A stretch of 64,000 nucleotides of DNA from Duganella sp. BuS-21. GTDB lineage: Bacteria; Pseudomonadota; Gammaproteobacteria; Burkholderiales; Burkholderiaceae_D. Below the pieces are notes generated by a model. It was not told where the DNA came from, searched no databases, and saw nothing but the letters and a program-made list of their open reading frames with translations. The position numbers and the translations under genes are program-made. This document shows, in pieces, positions 48,443 through 57,733 of this stretch. How positions within the stretch are numbered: the stretch's first letter is position 1; each line of letters starts with the position of its first letter. Location: contig CP097466.1 in the NCBI GenBank assembly GCA_041874725.1, forward strand, positions 3,596,001-3,660,000. Direction: 5' to 3'.

Positions 48443-49360
48443 ATGAAAAAAATTCTGCTTATCCTGATGCTGACCGCCGCAGGCCTGGCCAGCGCCGCCC
48501 CCTCCGCCACCATCCAGCTTTGGCCGGAAGGCGTGCCGGGCAAGCGCGACATCGGCCTGGAGAAAGTTGGCGACGGCTATACCTCCAACGTCAGCGAGCC
48601 TATGCTGACCATGGTGGGGCCGGCGGTGGACCGTCGCAACGGCACGGCGGTCATCATCTGTCCCGGCGGCGGCTACGTGCGCATGGCCACCGCGCGCGAA
48701 GGCGACCAGTACGCGAACTGGCTCAGTGGACTGGGCGTGACCAGTTTCGTGCTCAAGTATCGCATGCAGGAGTTTGGACATCCAGCGCCTTTGCAGGACG
48801 TGCTACGTGCGGTGCGCACCTTGCGAGCACGGGCGGCCGAATTCGGCATACGGCCGGACCGCATCGGTGTGATGGGCAGTTCGGCCGGCGGCCATCTTGC
48901 GGCCAGCGCCGGCACGCTGTTCGACAATCCGATCGGACGTACCGGTGCGGCGCTGGATAGCGTCAGCGCGCGGCCGGATTTCCTGATGTTGATGTACCCG
49001 GTGATCACGATGCAGGACGCGGCCGCTCATGCCGGCTCGCGCAAGGCGCTGCTGGGTGCAGCGCCGTCGGCGGACATGCTGGACCTGATGTCGCTGGAAA
49101 AACAGGTGACGCCCGCCACGCCGCCCACGCTGCTGATCCACACCCAGGCCGATACCGCCGTCCCGGTCGAGAACAGCATCCTGTTCTACCAGGCGCTGAC
49201 CAAAGCGAAGGTGCCGGCGGAGATGTATCTGCTGGAGCACGGCGGCCATGGCATGGGCATGCGCGAGGGGCTGGGAACCTCGTCGATGTGGCCGCGCCGC
49301 GCCGAGGAATGGCTGCGCGATCGCGGGCTACTGACTGCGGCCCCGGCTCAGGCGAAATGA
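48443..49360 (+). CDS. Secreted alpha/beta-hydrolase, acetyl-xylan-esterase-like
   Basis: The roughly 305-residue protein has a signal peptide (KKILLILMLTAAGLASA) and an alpha/beta-hydrolase core: oxyanion region ICPGGGYVRMA, nucleophile serine in GVMGSSAGGHLAAS, aspartate in HTQADTAVPV and histidine in LEHGGHGMGM. The set is typical of BD-FAE/acetyl-xylan esterases. ATG lies only 10 bp from the divergent DUF1080 start and has no clear ribosome-binding site. Confidence 0.8.
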   Translation: MKKILLILMLTAAGLASAAPSATIQLWPEGVPGKRDIGLEKVGDGYTSNVSEPMLTMVGPAVDRRNGTAVIICPGGGYVRMATAREGDQYANWLSGLGVTSFVLKYRMQEFGHPAPLQDVLRAVRTLRARAAEFGIRPDRIGVMGSSAGGHLAASAGTLFDNPIGRTGAALDSVSARPDFLMLMYPVITMQDAAAHAGSRKALLGAAPSADMLDLMSLEKQVTPATPPTLLIHTQADTAVPVENSILFYQALTKAKVPAEMYLLEHGGHGMGMREGLGTSSMWPRRAEEWLRDRGLLTAAPAQAK

Positions 49361-49662
49361 AACACCTGCTGTAGCGGCCACTCGCGCGGCCGGTTGCCCG
49401 GCTCGACTTCCATCAGGTCCGCCATGTAGTCCCACCAGCGCTGCATGACGGGCTTCAAGGGCAAGTCCTCGATCTTGTGGTCCGGCCAGAGTTTGAGCAC
49501 AGCGAACAACTGCAAGCTCTCTTCGTCGAGGAAGATCGAGTAATCGTAGATGCCGGCGTCGCGCAGCGCCTTGCCGAGGTGCGGCCACAGTTCATCGTGA
49601 CGCCGCTTGTACTCGGTCACGGCGCCGTGCTTGAGCTGCATCTTGAAGGCGCGGGTCAGCAC
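49348..49662 (-). CDS. rhaM: L-rhamnose mutarotase
   Basis: The 104-residue protein matches RhaM/RhaU: an early FKMQLKHGAVTEYKRRHDEL with the active-site histidine in RRHDELWP, GIYDYSIFLDEE and the terminal RWWDYMADLMEVEP. It interconverts the alpha and beta forms of L-rhamnose. It ends the rhaD-rhaI-rhaM operon. Confidence 0.9.
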   Translation of the reverse strand: MLTRAFKMQLKHGAVTEYKRRHDELWPHLGKALRDAGIYDYSIFLDEESLQLFAVLKLWPDHKIEDLPLKPVMQRWWDYMADLMEVEPGNRPREWPLQQVFHFA

Positions 49663-49665
49663 GGC

Positions 49666-50961
49666 CTAGACGATGCCGCTGCCGCTGGCTCCAGCCTTGG
49701 CCGGACGCGCCTCCGCCGTCTGCGCGCGATAGCCGCTGTCGCGATAGCAGGCCACCGGATCGATGGCGCCGCCGGAACGCAGCCGCGCCATCGCCAGGAT
49801 GACGCTGACATCGGTGCGGTACGCATGCTTGAGCGCCTGCGCCGATTGCAGCGCATCGTTGGCTTCCTGATGCCCGCGCAAGGCCGCACGATCCACCAAC
49901 TGTGCCTGGACAAAGGCGCGCTGCACTTCCACCGCGCTATTCATCAGGCTCTCGATCGGATCGGTCACGTTGTGCGACTGGTCCAGCATATAGGCAGGCT
50001 TGAAGGCCGCGCCCTCGCGCTCGGCCGCATCGGCCAGTTCGTTAAACACCAGGAACAGCTGGAAGGGATTGATGCTGCCCGAATCCAGATCGTCATCGCC
50101 GTACTTGCTGTCGTTGAAGTGGAAGCCCCCCAGCTTGCCGAACTGCGCCAGCCGCGCGACGATCATCTCGATATTGGTGTTCGGCGCATGGTGGCCCAGG
50201 TCGACCAGGCAGCGCGCCTTGTCGCCCAAGGTCTGCGCGCAGGCGAAGCTGGTGCCCCAGTCGGCGATGGTGGTGGCGTAGAACGCCGGCTCAAACAACT
50301 TGTGCTCGATGAACATCAGCCAGTCCCCCGGCAAAGCCGCATAAATCTCGCGCATGCTGCCTAGGTAGCGCTCCAGCGCCCCGCGCAGATTGTGCTGGCC
50401 GGGGAAGTTGGCGCCGTCGCCCACCCACACCGTCAGCGCCTTCGATCCCAGCGCCCTACCCAACTCGATACATTCGATATTGTGCGCCACCGCCTGTGCG
50501 CGGGTGGCGGCGTTGTTGGCGGTCAGGCTGCCGTACTTGTAGGTGTGCTCCTGCCCTGCCTGGTCCTGGAAAGTATTGGAATTGACCGCGTCGAAGTACA
50601 GGCCGTGGCTCTGGGCCTGCTGGCGTAGCGCGACCGGATCGGTGGTTTTATCCCACGGGAAGTGCAGCGACACGCCCGGCGTGGCGCAGGTCAGTTGATG
50701 GATGACGGCGCAGTCGTCCAGTTTTTCAAACACATTGCGCGGTTCGCCGCGACCTGGAAAGCGCGCAAAGCGCGTGCCGCCCGTACCCACGCCCCAACTG
50801 GGCAAGGCCACCGCGAAGCTTTGCGCCGCAGCGGTCAGCTTTTCGATGTCCGCGCCGCGCCGGGCCAGCATGCCGCCCAGCGCTTCGTAATCCGCATTCA
50901 GTCCGGCGCGCAGTTGAGCGTTATGCTCAGCCACGCGGCCGCTGTCGATGATGGTGCTCAC
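49666..50961 (-). CDS. rhaI: L-rhamnose isomerase, RhaI type
   Basis: The 431-residue protein is the Pseudomonas/Rhizobium-type isomerase with a TIM barrel. Motifs include PSWGVGTGGTRFARFPG at the start, FIEHKLFEPAFY and CLVDLGHHAPNTNIE with metal-ligand residues, and GGFHFNDSKYGDDD. It turns L-rhamnose into L-rhamnulose in the cytoplasm. It lies between rhaD and rhaM. Distinct from E. coli RhaA. Confidence 0.9.
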   Translation of the reverse strand: MSTIIDSGRVAEHNAQLRAGLNADYEALGGMLARRGADIEKLTAAAQSFAVALPSWGVGTGGTRFARFPGRGEPRNVFEKLDDCAVIHQLTCATPGVSLHFPWDKTTDPVALRQQAQSHGLYFDAVNSNTFQDQAGQEHTYKYGSLTANNAATRAQAVAHNIECIELGRALGSKALTVWVGDGANFPGQHNLRGALERYLGSMREIYAALPGDWLMFIEHKLFEPAFYATTIADWGTSFACAQTLGDKARCLVDLGHHAPNTNIEMIVARLAQFGKLGGFHFNDSKYGDDDLDSGSINPFQLFLVFNELADAAEREGAAFKPAYMLDQSHNVTDPIESLMNSAVEVQRAFVQAQLVDRAALRGHQEANDALQSAQALKHAYRTDVSVILAMARLRSGGAIDPVACYRDSGYRAQTAEARPAKAGASGSGIV

Positions 50962-50980
50962 ATTGTCTCCTTGATGCTTT

Positions 50981-53068
50981 TTATCGCGTGAAGGCGCCGG
51001 CGTTGCCCGCGTCCACGTTCAGGATATTACCAGTGCTCTTGGCGGCCTTGTCGCTGCAAAGGAAGTACACCGCCTCGGCGATATCTTCCGGCAGCACGCT
51101 CAGTTTCAGCATGCTGCGGTCGCGGTAAAAGGCTTCCACATCGTCCTCGCCGATCTTGTTGGACTGCGCACGCTCCTGCTTCCACTTGCCGTCCCAGATG
51201 CGCGAACCGCGTATCACCGCATCCGGATTGACGACGTTGACGCGGATGCCATGCGGCGCACCCTCCAGCGCCACACAGCGCGCCAGATGGATCTCGGCCG
51301 CCTTGGCAGTACAATAGGCCGATGCGCCGGCCGACGCCACCAGGCCGTTTTTGCTGGCGACGAACACCATGCTGCCGCCCAGCTTCTGCTGCTTCATGAT
51401 GCGGAAGGCTTCGCGGCTGGCCAGGAAGTAGCCTTTCACCAGAATGTCGTGATTGCGGTCCCAGACGTCGAGCGTGGTGTCTTCCAGCGGCGCCGACGAG
51501 GCGATGCCGGCGTTGGACACCAGCAGATCGACGCCGCCGAAGCGCAGCGCCACCGACTTCAGCACGTTCTGCACTTCCTCTTCGCTGGTGATGTTGGCGA
51601 CCACGCTGCCGACATTGTCCTTGCCGCCGGCCTTGGCCAGCTCCTTGTGTGCCTGCTCCAACGCTTCGGGATCGATATCGGTCAGCATGACGCAAGCGCC
51701 CTCCTGCAGCAGCTGCTTCGCCACCGCCTGGCCGATGCCGCCGGCGCCGCCAGTCACCAGTGCGATGCGGCCCGCCAGGCTTTTCGGCTTGGGCATGCGC
51801 TGTAACTTGGCTTCTTCCAGCAACCAGTATTCGATGTCGAAGGCTTCCTGCTCCGGCAGGCCGACATAAGTATCGACGCCGTTCGCGCCACGCATCACGT
51901 TGATGGCGTTGACGTAAAACTCGCCGGCGATGCGCGCCGTGGCCTTGTCCTTGGCGAAGGACAGCATGCCGACGCCGGGTATCAGGTAGATGATCGGGTT
52001 GGCGTCGCGCACGGCCGGGCTGTTATCGCGCTTGCAGCGCGCATGATAGGCCTTGTAGTCGGCGCGGTAGGCTTCCAGCGCCGCATCCAGGCCGGCCACC
52101 AGCTTGTCGAAGTTCTGCGCGGCCGGATCGAAGTCCACCACGAACGGACGGATTTTGGTGCGCAGGAAGTGGTCCGGGCAGGACGTCCCCAGCGCCGCCA
52201 ACGGCTGCAGGTCACGACTACAGACGAATTCCAGCACGGCCGCGCTGTCGTCGAAGTGACCGAGCTTGTACTCTTCGCGGCTGATTTTCCCGCGCAGCAG
52301 CGGCATCAGGCGCGCTGCAAAGGCGCTGCGTTCCTCAGCCGGCAGCGGCGCCATCGCGGCGCCGCCGAACACCGGCTGCTTCACATTCGACGCCAGCCAT
52401 TCCTCGGCGCGCTTGATGATGGCCAGGGTGGTTTCGTAGCAGGACTTGGCGGTATCGCCCCAGGTGAACAGGCCGTGGCCTTCGAGGACGATGCCCTTCA
52501 GCTGCGGCTGCGATTGCGAAACGGCTTCCAGCTTCAGTCCCAGATCGTAGCCGGGACGCTGCCACGGCAGCCAACCCAGTTCGCCTTCAAAAATCTTCTG
52601 CGTCAGCGCCTCGCTGCTGGCGCAGGCGGCAATCGCAATCACCGAATCCGGGTGCATGTGATCCACATGCTTGTGCGCGATGTAGGCGTGCAGCGGCGTG
52701 TCGATGCTGGCTGCGCGCGGATTCAGGTTGAAGGTGCAATGCGGCAGATACGCCACCATCTCATCCTCATGCGCCAGTCCGCGATAGCGGCTCTTGAGGG
52801 CGTTCAGCTTTTCCATGTACAGCGTGGAGAAGCCGTCGATCTTGATGCTGCCCAGGTCACCGCCGGAGCCTTTCACCCACAGCACCTCCACCTTCGCGCC
52901 GGTGAGTGGATCGTCCATCGTCACCTTGGCCGAGGTATTGCCGCCGCCGAAATTCGTGATGCGCAGATCCGATCCAAGCAGATTGGAACGGTACAGCAGC
53001 AGTTCTGGTTCGCTCATGCTGGCTGCGGCGGCATCGTCCCACAAGGAAGCGATCGGGGGTTCTTTCAT
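50981..53068 (-). CDS. rhaD: Bifunctional rhamnulose-1-phosphate aldolase / short-chain dehydrogenase
   Basis: The 695-residue fusion has an N-terminal class II aldolase domain (HAYIAHKHVDHMHPDSV and LEGHGLFTWGD supply the zinc histidines) and a C-terminal Rossmann dehydrogenase (ALVTGGAGGIGQAVAKQL; catalytic YCTAKAAE). It splits L-rhamnulose-1-phosphate to DHAP and L-lactaldehyde and then oxidises or reduces the latter. First gene of the left rhamnose operon. Confidence 0.9.
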   Translation of the reverse strand: MKEPPIASLWDDAAAASMSEPELLLYRSNLLGSDLRITNFGGGNTSAKVTMDDPLTGAKVEVLWVKGSGGDLGSIKIDGFSTLYMEKLNALKSRYRGLAHEDEMVAYLPHCTFNLNPRAASIDTPLHAYIAHKHVDHMHPDSVIAIAACASSEALTQKIFEGELGWLPWQRPGYDLGLKLEAVSQSQPQLKGIVLEGHGLFTWGDTAKSCYETTLAIIKRAEEWLASNVKQPVFGGAAMAPLPAEERSAFAARLMPLLRGKISREEYKLGHFDDSAAVLEFVCSRDLQPLAALGTSCPDHFLRTKIRPFVVDFDPAAQNFDKLVAGLDAALEAYRADYKAYHARCKRDNSPAVRDANPIIYLIPGVGMLSFAKDKATARIAGEFYVNAINVMRGANGVDTYVGLPEQEAFDIEYWLLEEAKLQRMPKPKSLAGRIALVTGGAGGIGQAVAKQLLQEGACVMLTDIDPEALEQAHKELAKAGGKDNVGSVVANITSEEEVQNVLKSVALRFGGVDLLVSNAGIASSAPLEDTTLDVWDRNHDILVKGYFLASREAFRIMKQQKLGGSMVFVASKNGLVASAGASAYCTAKAAEIHLARCVALEGAPHGIRVNVVNPDAVIRGSRIWDGKWKQERAQSNKIGEDDVEAFYRDRSMLKLSVLPEDIAEAVYFLCSDKAAKSTGNILNVDAGNAGAFTR

Positions 53069-53165
53069 TGCTGATCTCCATTGTTGTGTTTTTACTCTAT
53101 TCAGTAGAAATCAGCGCGCCATGGGTGTCAATGCGGAAGCAATCAAGATGGTGAGCAAGAACCAA

Positions 53166-53245
53166 ATAATCACCTGAATGAGCAAAACGTGATCAGAAAT
53201 GGTAGCGCTCAACAAAACAATCACTTAATTGATTGAAGAGTGATT
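53166..53245. promoter_or_regulatory. Putative RhaR operator region
   Basis: Between divergent rhaD and rhaR, half-sites AATCAC (53167, 53219) and GTGATC/GTGATT (53189, 53240) alternate. AATCACT (53219-53225) and AGTGATT (53239-53245) form a perfect inverted repeat. These are suitable sites for the DeoR-type regulator RhaR. Confidence 0.5.
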
Positions 53246-53337
53246 GACGGCCGATAGCGAAGTGTTTAGCCTTCATCGTTAATAAACGAGCACGCCGCAC
53301 ATGTGACGGGAGTAGCTCAGAATAAAAGGAGACTTAA

Positions 53338-54207
53338 ATGGTAAATCACAAGCGTCGCAAGCGTTTGTTGAAACTGCTTGCCGAACATAACACGGCCAGC
53401 GTGCCGCAACTGGTCGACTGGCTGAACGCTTCCCCGGCCACCGTGCGGCGCGACATCAGCTGGCTGGCCGCCCGCAGTCTGCTCACGCGCACACGCGGCG
53501 GCGCCGCCAACCTTGAGCAGAAAAAGCGCGGCTTTACGCTCAGCAGCGAGACCTTCCAGAACAATATCCAGTGCCGCGCCGAGCACAAACGCGCCATTGC
53601 GCGCTACGCCGCCGGCATGTGCAACGAGGGCGAGACCATCATCATCAACGGTGGCACCACCACCTTTATGATGGCCGAATTCCTGGTCGACCATCACCTC
53701 AAGATCCTCACCAATTCCTTTCTGATGGCCGAGCGCCTGCTGGTCTCCAGCGAGAACGAGATCATCGTCCCCGGCGGCAAGGTGTACCGCGAGCAGAACG
53801 TCATCCTCAGCCCCTTCGACAACGACATCACCCAGCATCACTATGCCGCCAAGATGTTCATGAGCGTTTACGGCCTGTCGCTGCTTGGATTAATGGAAGC
53901 CGATCCGCTGCTGATCCAGGCCGAGAAGCGCCTGATTTCGCAAGCCGAGGAACTGATCGTGCTGGCCGACAGCTCCAAATTCGCCAAGAAGGCGGGCCTG
54001 ATCCTGTGTGGCCTGAATCGCGTATCGACCGTCATTACGGATACCGAAGCATCCGACGCCGCCGTGCAGTTGCTGGAACACTCCGGCGTGCGCGTGGTGA
54101 CCGTGGAGCGCGAAGCAATGCCGACCCAGATCGAGCAATCCTCCTCCTTCAATGCGCCCTACGGCTTTGAGACCGTGGGCATGTTTCAGTCGGAGGCCGC
54201 GCATTGA
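53338..54207 (+). CDS. rhaR: DeoR-family rhamnose regulator
   Basis: The 289-residue protein has a DeoR-type N-terminal winged helix (KRRKRLLKLLAEHNTASVPQ, then NASPATVRRDISWLAA) and a sugar-phosphate-binding domain with INGGTTTFMMAEFL. ATG follows AAAGGAGACTTAA. It is the first gene of the rhaRSTPQK operon, as in Rhizobium leguminosarum, and overlaps rhaS by ATGA-type contact. It likely represses both operons until a rhamnose intermediate binds. Confidence 0.85.
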   Translation: MVNHKRRKRLLKLLAEHNTASVPQLVDWLNASPATVRRDISWLAARSLLTRTRGGAANLEQKKRGFTLSSETFQNNIQCRAEHKRAIARYAAGMCNEGETIIINGGTTTFMMAEFLVDHHLKILTNSFLMAERLLVSSENEIIVPGGKVYREQNVILSPFDNDITQHHYAAKMFMSVYGLSLLGLMEADPLLIQAEKRLISQAEELIVLADSSKFAKKAGLILCGLNRVSTVITDTEASDAAVQLLEHSGVRVVTVEREAMPTQIEQSSSFNAPYGFETVGMFQSEAAH

Positions 54208-55211
54208 AGCTGAATAAAATCGTATTGGCGGCCGTTGCCGCCGGCTTGCTGCTTGCCGTCGCCGGCTGCAAGGAGAAAGCGCCCGACCAGATCCGCATCG
54301 CCATGGTGGTGAAAAACCTCGGCAACGGCTTCTTCGACGCCGCGCATAACGGCGCCAAGGACGCGGCCAAGGAGTTGAAGAACGTCGAGATCATCTACAC
54401 CGGCCCCACCACGCCGAGCGCGGAAGGCCAGATCGAGATCATTAATTCGCTGATCAGCCAGAAGGTGAACGCCATCATCATTTCGGCCAACGACCCGAAC
54501 GCGCTGGTGCCGATCACCAAAAAGGCCATGGCGCGCGGCATCAAGGTGATTTCCTTCGACAGCGGCCTGGCGCCGGAAGGACGGCTGATGCAGCTGAATC
54601 CTTCCAACGCCGACTTGATCGGTTTGAAGCAGATCCAGATGGCGTCCGACGCCATCGGCGGCGAAGGCGAAATCGCCATCCTGTCCGCATCGGCGCAGGC
54701 CACCAACCAGAATATCTGGATCAGCGTGATGAAGAAGGTGCTGGAGAAGCCGGAGTTCAACAAGATGAAACTGGTCGCCACCGTCTACGGCGACGACCAG
54801 TCGGACAAGAGCTATCGCGAGGCCATCGGACTGCTGCGCAGTAATCCGAAGCTGAAGGCCATCATCGCGCCGACCACGGTGGGCATCAATGCAGCCAGCA
54901 AGGCGGTGGTCGATGAGCACTTGGTGGGCAAGGTGTTCGTTACCGGTCTGGGGCTGCCGTCCGAGATGGCGGGCCATGTGAAGAGCGGCGCGGTGCGCGA
55001 ATTCGCGATCTGGAATCCTATCGATCTCGGTTACGCCGCCACCTACGCGGCCTACGACTTCGTGAAAAACCAGCCGACCGCGCGTCCCGGCGGCAGCATC
55101 TCCGCCGGCCGCATGGGCAGCATCGCCATCGACGACAAAGGTGAAGGCGCGATGGCGCCGCCGTTCACCTACGACAAGAGCAACGTCGACAAATTCTCCA
55201 AGATCTTCTGA
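54204..55211 (+). CDS. rhaS: Rhamnose ABC transporter substrate-binding lipoprotein
   Basis: The 335-residue protein has a lipobox (LLAVAGCKEK) and a type B periplasmic sugar-binding fold: IRIAMVVKNLGNGFFDAAHN, then INSLISQKVNAIIISANDP and VISFDSGLAPEG. It delivers L-rhamnose to the permease. Start overlaps rhaR. Confidence 0.9.
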   Translation: MKLNKIVLAAVAAGLLLAVAGCKEKAPDQIRIAMVVKNLGNGFFDAAHNGAKDAAKELKNVEIIYTGPTTPSAEGQIEIINSLISQKVNAIIISANDPNALVPITKKAMARGIKVISFDSGLAPEGRLMQLNPSNADLIGLKQIQMASDAIGGEGEIAILSASAQATNQNIWISVMKKVLEKPEFNKMKLVATVYGDDQSDKSYREAIGLLRSNPKLKAIIAPTTVGINAASKAVVDEHLVGKVFVTGLGLPSEMAGHVKSGAVREFAIWNPIDLGYAATYAAYDFVKNQPTARPGGSISAGRMGSIAIDDKGEGAMAPPFTYDKSNVDKFSKIF

Positions 55212-55223
55212 GCCGGAAGTCCT

Positions 55224-56741
55224 ATGACCACGAATACAAGCCCGGTCCTACAGCTGACCGGGATCAGCAAGCGATTTGCGGGCATCGTCGCGCTTAATCA
55301 AGTCGCGTTGACGGTGCGCGCCGGCGAAGTGATGGCACTGATCGGCGAGAACGGCGCCGGCAAGTCGACGCTGGTGAAAACCCTGACCGGCATCTATCAG
55401 CCGGACGAAGGCAGCATCACGCTGGCCGGCCAGCCGGTGGTGTTCGCCGACGCGCAGGACGCCATGCGCGCCGGGATCACGGCCGTGCACCAGGAAACCG
55501 TGATGTTCGATGAACTGACGGTGGCGGAAAACATCTACGTCGGTCGGCAGCCGGTGCGCGGCGCGCGCATCGACTGGAAGCGTATCGAGACGGAAGCCGA
55601 GAAGTTGTTCGAGCGGCTGGAAGTGTCGCTGCCGGTGCGCGCACGGGTAAAAGACCTGAGCGTGGCGCAGCGCCACTTCGTCGAGATTGCACGCGCGCTG
55701 TCGCAGGATGCGCGCGTGGTGATACTTGACGAGCCGACCGCCTCGCTGTCGCAGCGCGAGATACAGGAGCTTTACCGCATCATCGGCCAGTTGCGCGCAG
55801 CTGGCACCGCAGTCATTTTCATCTCGCACAAATTCGACGAAATCTTCGCCGTGGCGGACCGCTACACGGTGCTGCGCGATGGCCAGTTCATCGCCGAAGG
55901 CGCGCTGGCCGACATCACCGAGCCTGAGCTGGTGGCGCTGATGGTGGGCCGCGCCGTGAAGGAAGCCTATCCCAAAGCCGCCGTCACGCCGGGCGAAGTG
56001 GTGCTGGAAGTGCGCAACTTCTGCCATCCGACGGAATTCGACAGCGTCAGCTTCTCGCTGCGCCAGGGTGAGATTCTGGGCTTCTACGGTTTGGTGGGCG
56101 CCGGCCGTTCCGAGGTGATGCAGGCTCTGTTCGGCCTCACCGGCGGCGTGACCGGCGCGGTGTCCATGCACGGCAAGCCGATCGCCATCCGCTCGGCAGC
56201 CGATGCCATTGCGCACGGCATCGCCTATGTGCCGGAAGACCGCCAGCACCAGGGAGCGCACCTGACGCTGCCCATCCTGCACAACATCACCCTGCCGATA
56301 CTGTCGCGCGTCGGCTTCTTCCTGCGCGGACGACGTGCGCAGGAGATGGCGATCGCACGGCACTATGCGGAACAGCTGGAACTCAAGGCCGCACACCTGA
56401 CGCAGCACGTATCCGAACTTTCCGGCGGCAACCAGCAGAAGGTCGTGCTGGGCAAGTGGCTGGCGACCGATCCCAAGGTCATCATTCTCGACGAGCCGAC
56501 CAAAGGCATCGACATCGGCTCCAAGGCCGCCGTGCACCGCTTCATCGGCGAGCTGGTGTCCAAGGGCCTGTCCGTGATCCTGGTGTCGTCCGAGCTGCCG
56601 GAGGTGATGGGCCTCGCCGACCGCATCGTCGTCATGCACCAGGGGCGCATTGAAAACGAATTCGTGCGGGCCGACGCCACGCCGGAATTGATCGTCGCGG
56701 CGGCCTCCGGCTGCGCGCTGCCGACGGAGGAATGCGTATGA
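55224..56741 (+). CDS. rhaT: Rhamnose ABC transporter ATP-binding protein
   Basis: The 505-residue protein has two ABC domains. The first has Walker A GENGAGKST and Walker B VVILDEPTASLS, with a weak signature (LSVAQRHFVEIARAL). The second keeps the signature LSGGNQQKVVLGKWL and Walker B VIILDEPTKGID but its Walker A is GLVGAGRSE, as is normal for sugar ABC proteins of the CUT2 class. Confidence 0.9.
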   Translation: MTTNTSPVLQLTGISKRFAGIVALNQVALTVRAGEVMALIGENGAGKSTLVKTLTGIYQPDEGSITLAGQPVVFADAQDAMRAGITAVHQETVMFDELTVAENIYVGRQPVRGARIDWKRIETEAEKLFERLEVSLPVRARVKDLSVAQRHFVEIARALSQDARVVILDEPTASLSQREIQELYRIIGQLRAAGTAVIFISHKFDEIFAVADRYTVLRDGQFIAEGALADITEPELVALMVGRAVKEAYPKAAVTPGEVVLEVRNFCHPTEFDSVSFSLRQGEILGFYGLVGAGRSEVMQALFGLTGGVTGAVSMHGKPIAIRSAADAIAHGIAYVPEDRQHQGAHLTLPILHNITLPILSRVGFFLRGRRAQEMAIARHYAEQLELKAAHLTQHVSELSGGNQQKVVLGKWLATDPKVIILDEPTKGIDIGSKAAVHRFIGELVSKGLSVILVSSELPEVMGLADRIVVMHQGRIENEFVRADATPELIVAAASGCALPTEECV

Positions 56742-57733
56742 AAGCGCTGCTGAAAATGCGCGAAACCCAGCTGGCGCTGTGCATCGTCGCCCTGATCGCG
56801 CTGGTCGGCGTACGCGCGCCGGTGTTCATCACGCCGGGCAGCCTTGCCAACCTGCTGACCGACAGCACGCTGCTGATCATGCTGGCGTTGGCGCAGATGC
56901 TGGTGATCGTCACGCGCGGCGTGGATTTATCGATGGCCTCGACCCTGGCGCTGGCCGGCATGATGTCGGCGCTGCTGGCAGCGCGCTTCCCTGCCCTGCC
57001 GTTGTTCGTGGTGGTGCTGGCGGCGCTGGGCATCGGCTTGGTGCTGGGCCTCGTCAACGGCTACCTGATCGGCTACCTGGATTTGCCGCCCATCGTGGTC
57101 ACGCTGGGCACCATGAGCGTCTATCGCGGTATGGTGTTCGTGCTGTCCGGCGGCGCCTGGGTATCGTCGCACCAGATGCCGCCGGAATTCGTCGCCTTTC
57201 CGCTGGCGCGTCTGCTCGGCATGACGCATCTGGTCTGGCTCGCGGCGTTGACGGTACTCGCCGCGTGGTACGTGGCGCGTCACAGCCGCTTCGGCCGCGA
57301 CCTTTACGCCATCGGCAACGAGCCTTCGTCGGCGCGCTATGTCGGGATTCCGATTGCACGGCGCCTGCTGTGGTCCTACGGCCTGTCGGGCGCCATGGCC
57401 GGCTTGTGCGGCTACCTGTGGGTGGCGCGCTACGCCGTGGCCTACACCGAAATCGCCTACGGCTTTGAATTCACCGTGATCGCCGCCTGCGTCATCGGCG
57501 GCATCAGCATCGCCGGCGGTTGTGGCAGCGTGGCCGGTGCGGTGCTGGGCAGCTTGTTCCTGGCCGTGATCGGCAACGCGCTGCCGGTGGTGAAGGTATC
57601 GCCGTTCTGGCAAAGCGCGCTCACCGGCATCGTGATCCTGGCGGCGGTGCTGATCAACGCCCGCAACGGCAAGCAAGGCGGCCGGCAGATCCTGCCGCTG
57701 CATGGACTTAACCCAACCGGACCCGCAGCGTGA
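56732..57733 (+). CDS. rhaP: Rhamnose ABC transporter permease
   Basis: The 333-residue protein has about nine transmembrane helices and the CUT2 permease motifs NLLTDSTLLIMLALAQMLVI, GVDLSMASTLALAGM and AACVIGGISIAGGCGSVAGA. The start overlaps rhaT by 10 bp. It pairs with RhaQ. Confidence 0.85.
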   Translation: MRMKALLKMRETQLALCIVALIALVGVRAPVFITPGSLANLLTDSTLLIMLALAQMLVIVTRGVDLSMASTLALAGMMSALLAARFPALPLFVVVLAALGIGLVLGLVNGYLIGYLDLPPIVVTLGTMSVYRGMVFVLSGGAWVSSHQMPPEFVAFPLARLLGMTHLVWLAALTVLAAWYVARHSRFGRDLYAIGNEPSSARYVGIPIARRLLWSYGLSGAMAGLCGYLWVARYAVAYTEIAYGFEFTVIAACVIGGISIAGGCGSVAGAVLGSLFLAVIGNALPVVKVSPFWQSALTGIVILAAVLINARNGKQGGRQILPLHGLNPTGPAA

